Shown here: positions 7,594 to 12,011 of the stretch, one piece after another
Numbering within the stretch: position 1 is the stretch's first letter
Layout: every line of letters begins with the position of its first letter
Origin: an uncultured Eubacteriales bacterium
Lineage (GTDB): Bacteria > Bacillota > Clostridia > Lachnospirales > Lachnospiraceae
Direction of reading: 5' to 3'
Length of the DNA: 12,011 bases
Assembly (NCBI GenBank): GCA_900313775.1
Contig: OMSP01000021.1
Coordinates: forward strand, 1-12,011
Notes under the pieces: model-generated
Seen by the model: only the letters and a program-made list of their open reading frames with translations
What the model was told of the DNA's origin: nothing
The model's database searches: none
Position numbers and translations under genes: made by a program

Positions 7594-8976
7594 ATGAAGA
7601 AAACATTAACAGCTTTAACAGGTCTATTCCTGCTTATATTGATGTGGTTCCCCTGCAGCGTTAATGCTGCAGAGGAGCCGATTTCTGTCTATGATGGTAG
7701 TACGCTTAAGAAGGCATACACTTATGAAGATCTTAATGACAGATGGAGATCGGAAGGAAGACGTACTTACGAGTATTCAGGGTATAATACCTATGCGTCT
7801 TACAAGCCTTATCCGGCACCGATATCAGCCGATGGGCCGGAAGTGATTGGGTTGCTTGAAGATGCCGGTATTGATATCGCATCCATCTCTGACAGTGATT
7901 TAATCGGCTTCTACGGTCGAGACGGTTTCGGTATGTCAATGACCAAGACGCAGCTGACATCCGACAGATTTTATTTCCCATATGGCGAAAATGGAACGGA
8001 AGCTGGTAAGCGGGGGGATGATTCTTCACGTCGCGAAGCGACTCGTGTACCTATAATAATTGACATCGATAAGGAGACCAACTGCGTGCTGCGCGTAGGA
8101 CAGGTCGCTCCGAATGAGCAGAACTGGCCGGCGCATATCCAGTACCTGATGGGAGGAAAGATCACTATCAAACGAGGGGCAGCCAAGACTCTGGCCGCAG
8201 ACCTTAAGACCTCTGTTGATACCGGACAGTATGTCCTTCCGGGACAGCAGATCAGCATCACAGGAGGCAATCATTACACGAAGATTTATTATACGCTTAA
8301 CGGTTCTGAACCGACGATTGAGTCTGACATCTACAATTACAACACCTATCCCGGGAGTGAGCAGAACGCAGTCATAAAAGCTCCTGCGTCTGAAGGAGAA
8401 TCGATTGTCGTCAAATGCCGCAAGATCGCCTTTGGCTCTCACGACAGCGCTGTCCAGACTTTCACCTACACCGTCAATTCGGCTGAGGTGCAAAAGATCA
8501 TCGACAGCAGAAAACCCAAGGTCGTCAAGGACAAGTCTTATACAGTCAGCTCACAGACCTATAAGGTCACCAAAGTGGCGGCCGGTACCACGAATGGTAC
8601 AGCGATATTTACCAAGGCAAAGAACGCTAAGGGTGTTACAGTTCCTGCGACAGTCAAGCTGGCAGACGGTAAAACATACAATGTCACTACTGTCGGAGCA
8701 AAAGCATTTACCGGCAGCAAGATCCGTACGGTGACGATTGGCAAGAATGTCAGCAAGCTGACGAAAAACGCTCTGTATAAGAGCAAGGCGACGAAGGTCA
8801 TCGTCAAAACAAAGAAACTTAAAAAATCGACTGTCAAGGGAAGTCTGAAGGGATCAAAGGTAAAGAAGGTACAGGTCAAAGTCGGCACAAAGAAGCAGAA
8901 CACGACCTATGTAAAGAAGTATAAAAAGATATTTACCAAGAAAAATGCCGGCAGAAAAGTGACTGTCACAAGATGA
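7594..8976 (+). CDS. Secreted paralogue: sulfite-oxidase-like, chitobiase-C-like and BspA-like repeat domains
   Basis: A 460-residue exported protein and a shorter paralogue of the gene 15 bases upstream, lacking the two Ig-like domains. The signal peptide is residues 1-25 (VNA cleavage). Residues about 30-195 are sulfite-oxidase-like (GPEVIGLLEDAGID, RFYFPYGENG, LRVGQVAPNE). Residues about 210-295 are the chitobiase-C-like module (IYYTLNGSEPT, VIKAPASEG). Residues from 316 are the Lys-rich BspA-like tail. Over 144 aligned residues the two tails match at 108 by my hand count (75%), while the front domains have diverged much more. The ribosome binding site is weak: AGGA at 7578-7581 overlaps the previous stop region and is 12 bases from the ATG, so translation may depend on coupling. 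No catalytic residues are recognised; function unknown. Confidence 0.76.
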   Translation: MKKTLTALTGLFLLILMWFPCSVNAAEEPISVYDGSTLKKAYTYEDLNDRWRSEGRRTYEYSGYNTYASYKPYPAPISADGPEVIGLLEDAGIDIASISDSDLIGFYGRDGFGMSMTKTQLTSDRFYFPYGENGTEAGKRGDDSSRREATRVPIIIDIDKETNCVLRVGQVAPNEQNWPAHIQYLMGGKITIKRGAAKTLAADLKTSVDTGQYVLPGQQISITGGNHYTKIYYTLNGSEPTIESDIYNYNTYPGSEQNAVIKAPASEGESIVVKCRKIAFGSHDSAVQTFTYTVNSAEVQKIIDSRKPKVVKDKSYTVSSQTYKVTKVAAGTTNGTAIFTKAKNAKGVTVPATVKLADGKTYNVTTVGAKAFTGSKIRTVTIGKNVSKLTKNALYKSKATKVIVKTKKLKKSTVKGSLKGSKVKKVQVKVGTKKQNTTYVKKYKKIFTKKNAGRKVTVTR

Positions 8977-8996
8977 CCGGCAGCGGGGCAGAATGT

Positions 8997-9248
8997 TTAT
9001 GCCCCTCCCGAAAGAAAATGAAGTTTGAAGCGGTGGTGGAAGTTTTCCGCCCCGCTTCCTTTTATGCAGACGCGGGTCTGCGCAAAGAAAAGCCTGCCGG
9101 CCTGCCGGTCGGGCAAACTTTCGAGCATGACGGTACAGGCGCCCAGGTCATAGGTGTCTTCGTCAGCTGTGGCGCCCTGACTCAGCAGATACTCCCGTAC
9201 CCGTTCGTATTCATATCCCCAGATCTCATCATAGGTATACTCGCTCAT
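8997..9248 (-). CDS. Small conserved-looking protein of unknown function (83 residues)
   Basis: I do not recognise a family for this 83-residue cytoplasmic protein. It has no signal peptide or membrane helix. The N-terminal third is rich in Tyr and Glu (SEYTYDEIWGYEYERVREYL) and probably helical. The rest (ACTVMLESLP, then LFFAQTRVCIKGSG, then FHHRFKLHFLS) alternates hydrophobic and polar residues like a small beta-rich domain. I call it real because AGGAGA sits 5-6 bases before the ATG and a well-formed promoter lies just upstream. The competing + strand frame (8973-9272) has an ATGA overlap with the previous gene but runs straight through a strong terminator. The gene converges on the secreted-protein operon, with 20 bases between the two stop codons. 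Confidence 0.65.
   Translation of the reverse strand: MSEYTYDEIWGYEYERVREYLLSQGATADEDTYDLGACTVMLESLPDRQAGRLFFAQTRVCIKGSGAENFHHRFKLHFLSGGA
9027..9063 (+). terminator. Intrinsic terminator of the secreted-protein operon
   Basis: A 12-bp stem pairs 9027-9039 (GAAGCGGTGGTGG) with 9047-9058 (CCGCCCCGCTTC), with one bulged T at 9034, a 7-base loop and CTTTT after it. It ends the + strand operon 50 bases past the last stop. It lies inside the coding region of the small gene on the other strand. A second hairpin, GGGGCA/TGCCCC (8985-9005), precedes it without a T run. Confidence 0.7.
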
Positions 9249-9265
9249 CTCTGTCTCCTGATGTC

Positions 9266-9294
9266 ATCATAGCAGACAGTAAAGATGCTTGCAA
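9266..9294 (-). promoter_or_regulatory. Predicted sigma-A promoter of the 83-residue protein gene
   Basis: Read on the - strand, -35 TTGCAA (9289-9294) and -10 TATGAT (9266-9271, 5 of 6 consensus bases) are 17 bases apart and lead directly to AGGAGA and the ATG at 9248. The -35 box overlaps the end of the hydG terminator T tract, so the gene starts its own transcript immediately after hydG ends. Confidence 0.6.
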
Positions 9295-9322
9295 AAAAAG
9301 GAAGCCCTTAAGGGCTTCCTTT
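9293..9322 (-). terminator. Intrinsic terminator of hydG (perfect palindrome)
   Basis: GGAAGCCCTTAAGGGCTTCC (9300-9319) is a perfect 20-base palindrome, giving an 8-bp stem around TTAA. On the - strand seven T's follow (9293-9299 as A's on the + strand), so it terminates hydG, whose stop is 22 bases upstream. On the + strand only three T's follow, which makes it at best a weak terminator in that direction. Confidence 0.85.
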
Positions 9323-9341
9323 CGCATGCATTCAGTTTGTC

Positions 9342-10793
9342 TCAGAACCGGAAGTCTCTGCTGTTCGAGTTATAGATCGCATCCAGGTTCTTCTTCGCGA
9401 CTTCGCGCACCTTGTCGCTCGGGATCTTCTCCATCTCGCGCTCGATAAGCGCCATGCCCTTCTCTTTCGTCTCGGGCGAGGCATAGTCCATGAGATATTC
9501 AGCGAGTGTCATCAGCGCGTTCGGATGGCAGTAGTTGAGGATCTGTCCCGATTTGCAGAAGCTCATGAAGCGGTCGCCTGTACGTCCCGCGCGGTAGCAG
9601 GCCGTGCAGAATGATGGGATATGATCCAGATCGATCAGCCAGGAGATGACTTCATCCAGAGTCCTCTGGTCGGAGACATCGAACTGCTCGGTGTCGACCG
9701 GACGCTCTTCCTCGCCGTAGCCGCCGACAGAGGTTCGGGAAGCGCCGCTGATCTGGGAGATACCCAGCTCGAGTGCGCGGGCGCGGGTCTCCTCGCTCTC
9801 GCGTGTGGAGATGATCATACCGGTATACGGCACAGAGATACGGATCAGCGCGATCAGCTTGAGGAACATCTCCTCGCTCATCGAGTTGTCAAACTCTGTC
9901 GGGTCGATGTCGTCAGCCGGCTTGACGCGCGGCACGCTGATGGTGTGCGGTCCGCAGCCGCAGGCTGCTTCAAGGTGCTCGGCGTGCATGAGCAGTCCGG
10001 CAAACTCATAACGGTATTTGTCCAGACCGAACAAAACGCCAAGGCCTACATCATCGATACCCGCTTCCATCGCGCGGTCCATCGCCTCGGTGTGATACTC
10101 GTAATCCGACTTCGGTCCCCAGGGATGCAGCTCCTCATAACCTTCTCTGTGGTAGGTCTCCTGGAAGAGGATATAGGTGCCGATCTCGGCTTCCTTGAGC
10201 TTTCTATAGTTTTCGACGGTCGTCGCTGCGATGTTGACATTGACGCGGCGGATCGCGCCGTTTTTATGCTTGATGCTGTAAATGGTCTTAATGCTGTCGA
10301 GAACGTACTCGATCGGATTGAGTTCCGGATCTTCGCCGATCTCGACCGCCAGACGCTTGTGGCCCATGTCCTGAAGCGCGATGACTTCGTCGCGGATCTC
10401 TTCCTGGGTCAGCTTTTTGCGCGGGATCGTCTTGTTCGTCGCGTGGTACGGGCAGTACAGGCATCCGTTGATGCAGTAGTTGGAAATGTACAGCGGTGCG
10501 AACATGACGATGCGGTTGCCGTAGAACTCAAGCTTGATCTCTTTGGCAAGCTTGAACATCTCTTCGGTTTTTTCCGGGATATCGCAGGCGAGAAGGACAG
10601 AAGCCTCGCGGTGAGTCAGACCCTCGCAGTGGAGCACACCGTCTTTGTCGCGGTGCGGTCTCGCCTTCTCTAACAGTGAGTCGATCAGCTCGACATTGTC
10701 TTTGTTTTCGTCGGCATAGCGAAGTGTCTCGAGGATCTCCTCGTGATTGATGAATTCATCCGCTTTATGCGACTTGGGATCATAGATAGCCAT
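9342..10793 (-). CDS. hydG: [FeFe]-hydrogenase H-cluster maturase HydG (radical SAM tyrosine lyase)
   Basis: HydG cleaves tyrosine with S-adenosylmethionine and makes the CO and cyanide ligands, as an Fe-CO-CN synthon, for the [FeFe]-hydrogenase active site. The ThiH-like protein is 483 residues, normal for the family. The radical-SAM cluster motif CINGCLYC places cysteines at 107, 111 and 114. The C-terminal auxiliary-cluster motif CX2CX22C (C396, C399, C422) is intact and separates HydG from ThiH, which lacks it. I start at 10793: AAAGGA (10802-10807) is 8 bases upstream of that ATG, while the ATG at 10802 overlaps the site. It is transcribed alone, with its own promoter and terminator. HydE, HydF and the hydrogenase are not in the window, so they must be encoded elsewhere if the pathway is complete. 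The gene is intact with no sign of decay. Confidence 0.96.
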   Translation of the reverse strand: MAIYDPKSHKADEFINHEEILETLRYADENKDNVELIDSLLEKARPHRDKDGVLHCEGLTHREASVLLACDIPEKTEEMFKLAKEIKLEFYGNRIVMFAPLYISNYCINGCLYCPYHATNKTIPRKKLTQEEIRDEVIALQDMGHKRLAVEIGEDPELNPIEYVLDSIKTIYSIKHKNGAIRRVNVNIAATTVENYRKLKEAEIGTYILFQETYHREGYEELHPWGPKSDYEYHTEAMDRAMEAGIDDVGLGVLFGLDKYRYEFAGLLMHAEHLEAACGCGPHTISVPRVKPADDIDPTEFDNSMSEEMFLKLIALIRISVPYTGMIISTRESEETRARALELGISQISGASRTSVGGYGEEERPVDTEQFDVSDQRTLDEVISWLIDLDHIPSFCTACYRAGRTGDRFMSFCKSGQILNYCHPNALMTLAEYLMDYASPETKEKGMALIEREMEKIPSDKVREVAKKNLDAIYNSNSRDFRF

Positions 10794-10818
10794 TTGACAC
10801 ATCCTTTCTTTGTGGTCA

Positions 10819-10863
10819 GGGAACCCTTCCCAATCAGAAGTTGCTGTATACGCCCCGAGGGCG
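10819..10863 (-). other. Two hairpins in the hydG 5' untranslated leader
   Basis: The predicted leader of about 71 bases contains GGGAA/TTCCC (10819-10831, loop of 3) and CGCCC/GGGCG (10851-10863, loop of 3). Neither has a T run after it, so they are not terminators. They may stabilise the transcript or bind a regulator; I see no known riboswitch. Confidence 0.35.
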
Positions 10864-10870
10864 CCAATTC

Positions 10871-10899
10871 AGTATACTATAATCGAAGCGCAATATCAA
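10871..10899 (-). promoter_or_regulatory. Predicted sigma-A promoter of hydG
   Basis: On the - strand, -35 TTGATA (10894-10899) and -10 TATACT (10871-10876), each 5 of 6 consensus bases, are exactly 17 bases apart. This places the transcript start near 10864. A small inverted repeat ACTCT-G-AGAGT (10902-10912) abuts the -35 on its upstream side and could be an operator, but its arms are only 5 bp. Confidence 0.65.
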
Positions 10900-10954
10900 T
10901 GACTCTGAGAGTTTTATAAAAAGACTGTAAAATGAGCTATCAGGCGATATATTA

Positions 10955-10963
10955 TGATACAAT
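10955..10963 (+). promoter_or_regulatory. Possible extended -10 promoter of the TiaS-like gene
   Basis: TGATACAAT (10955-10963) fits the extended -10 form TGnTAnAAT in an AT-rich stretch divergent from hydG. I see no good -35 at 16-18 bases, which extended -10 promoters can tolerate. Transcription would begin near 10970, 30 bases before the ATG. Confidence 0.35.
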
Positions 10964-11000
10964 AATCGGCGGAGGAAGTTGGTTCGCTAAAGGAGTTATC

Positions 11001-12011
11001 ATGGCACTGGAACCGGTCGAGATAAGAGAAGTAACCCAGTACGAATACATTTTTGTTGGTGTCGATGACACGGACGATCAGTCCGGACAGACATCCACCG
11101 CAGATACAGCGCAGGAGATAGCGCGCCGTATAAGCGAAGAGTTTGACAGAAAGATCAATATGGGCATCACAAGTCACAGCCTGTCGGCCGATGAGGGCAT
11201 GGAGTACACATCGGATAATACGGCTATGTGCTTTGACATCGATCTTCCGGTAGGATCGGCCGCGCGGGTACGCGAGATAGGGCTGGAAGTGATCAACGCA
11301 GCAGCCGCGGCAGATGCAAGTCCGGGACTGTGTGTGCTGGCTGTCCCTATGGAGGATGACGGAATAGGGGAGGATATGGCCACTCACGCAGGGACCAGAC
11401 GGATGACTGAGATCAAAGAAGCGTATGTGGAGCTGATCCGCTTCGGGCAAAGGGCCAAAAGGGAGCCGGTCACAGAGGAAGAAGCGCTGCAGCTGGCAGC
11501 CGGCTTCTCAGATCTGATATTGACAGCCAAGAATGAGGCTGAGACAGCGAGTGGCAGCCGCGGTATGATCGGCGCGCTGGCCGCTGTGGGACTGAGGATC
11601 GGCGGCGATGACGGCATGTTCCTGGGCGAATATGATATGACCGGATTTTCCGCAAGGACTTTCGGCGCCGTTGCCCAGTGTATCGGCGGATTCAGATCAT
11701 ATTACAGTATAGATCCTGTATTTGGTGACAGGACAGGAAGCGGGCTCGGTTTCCATGAGAGGATCGTTTTAAAGGACGGCGTCAAAGCGGTCCTCAACGC
11801 CGGACGATTCACTATACTCAACAAACTGGGCGGAGATGATATGTGGGAGCCTTATACCAAAGAGAGTTTCGGCAACAGCTCAGGCAGGAAGTCATCCTGT
11901 GAGTATTTTGAACTCGATCCGGAAGAGGAAGACCGCTTCCGCGAAACGAAGCGGCGTTCCTGCGGTTCCTGCCTGTTCCGCAAGCTGACAGACAAAGGGT
12001 ATGTCTGTACC
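11001..12011 (+). CDS. TiaS-like (tRNA(Ile2) agmatidine synthetase-related) protein, 3' partial
   Basis: The frame is open from the ATG at 11001 to the window end (337 residues, no stop). AAAGGAG (10989-10995) is 5 bases upstream of the start. The N-terminus reads YIFVGVDDTDDQSGQTST (GVDDTD at 20-25), which resembles the GIDDTDS phosphate-binding entry of archaeal TiaS, an ATP-dependent enzyme that attaches agmatine to C34 of tRNA(Ile2). Later, GSRGMIGALAAVGLRIGGDDG (185-205) resembles the TiaS segment rGLIGALAAIG. Cysteines at 300, 321, 324 and 336 (CGSC plus others) may form a zinc site. Bacteria normally modify this tRNA with lysidine (TilS), so this homologue likely has another substrate (inference). 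It is divergent from hydG with 207 bases between. The TiaS relationship is moderately supported; the function is not known. Confidence 0.68.
   Translation, partial: MALEPVEIREVTQYEYIFVGVDDTDDQSGQTSTADTAQEIARRISEEFDRKINMGITSHSLSADEGMEYTSDNTAMCFDIDLPVGSAARVREIGLEVINAAAAADASPGLCVLAVPMEDDGIGEDMATHAGTRRMTEIKEAYVELIRFGQRAKREPVTEEEALQLAAGFSDLILTAKNEAETASGSRGMIGALAAVGLRIGGDDGMFLGEYDMTGFSARTFGAVAQCIGGFRSYYSIDPVFGDRTGSGLGFHERIVLKDGVKAVLNAGRFTILNKLGGDDMWEPYTKESFGNSSGRKSSCEYFELDPEEEDRFRETKRRSCGSCLFRKLTDKGYVCT

Noticed and set aside
8973..9272. + strand frame of 99 codons with an ATGA overlap to the preceding gene
   Set aside because: It reads through a strong terminator at 9027-9063 and its product looks unlike a folded protein. 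The - strand frame has a promoter, a ribosome binding site and more protein-like composition.
9621..10673. Long + strand frame (350 codons) opposite hydG
   Set aside because: It is a shadow of hydG codon usage, with repetitive Asp/Val/Leu composition and no family motif.
10914..11450. - strand frame of 178 codons opposite the start of the TiaS-like gene
   Set aside because: The + strand frame has a perfect ribosome binding site and recognisable motifs; this one has neither and overlaps the divergent promoter region.

Overview
The window looks like chromosomal DNA of an anaerobic, Gram-positive-type bacterium, most likely a clostridial (Bacillota) species. The evidence is HydG, which implies an [FeFe]-hydrogenase, strong AAGGAGG-type ribosome binding sites, and secreted proteins with lysine-rich Big, FN3 and BspA-like tails but no outer-membrane genes. 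The placement is inference; no rRNA or other phylogenetic marker is present. There is no tRNA, rRNA, CRISPR array or mobile element, and no gene-free stretch reaches 300 bases.

Region 1 (1-3866, + strand) is a tight five-gene operon entered from outside the window. It encodes the 3' part of a Fe3+/cobalamin-type ABC substrate-binding protein, a secreted and C-terminally anchored protein (sulfite-oxidase-like domain, Big2 domain, Lys/Glu/Gln/Pro linker), a MotA/TolQ/ExbB-family channel subunit, a 100-residue DUF2149/ExbD-like protein with an intact DVMLV motif, and a lipoprotein with another sulfite-oxidase-like domain. Together they suggest a proton-motive-force transducer in a cell apparently without an outer membrane. 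The anchored protein is laid out like TonB in reverse order.

Region 2 (3881-9063, + strand) starts with a promoter and a roughly 200-nt structured leader. The leader has two hairpins with nearly identical GGTKGACGAGCC cores followed by an intrinsic terminator just before the first gene, which is the architecture of a riboswitch or attenuator. Downstream are three secreted proteins: a double sulfite-oxidase-like protein with an FN3 tail, and two tandem paralogues with sulfite-oxidase-like, chitobiase/hexosaminidase-C-like and BspA-like repeat domains. A strong terminator closes the unit. The sulfite-oxidase-like domains of regions 1 and 2 share motifs, so the two units probably work in the same surface process, perhaps capture and import of a metal or cofactor complex (inference).

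Region 3 (8997-10899, - strand) holds an 83-residue protein of unknown function with its own promoter, and hydG, the radical-SAM tyrosine lyase that makes CO and cyanide for the hydrogenase H-cluster. A perfectly palindromic terminator separates the two. Region 4 (from about 10955, + strand, running off the end) is divergent from hydG and encodes a protein resembling archaeal TiaS, the tRNA(Ile2) agmatidine synthetase, which is unexpected in a bacterium.
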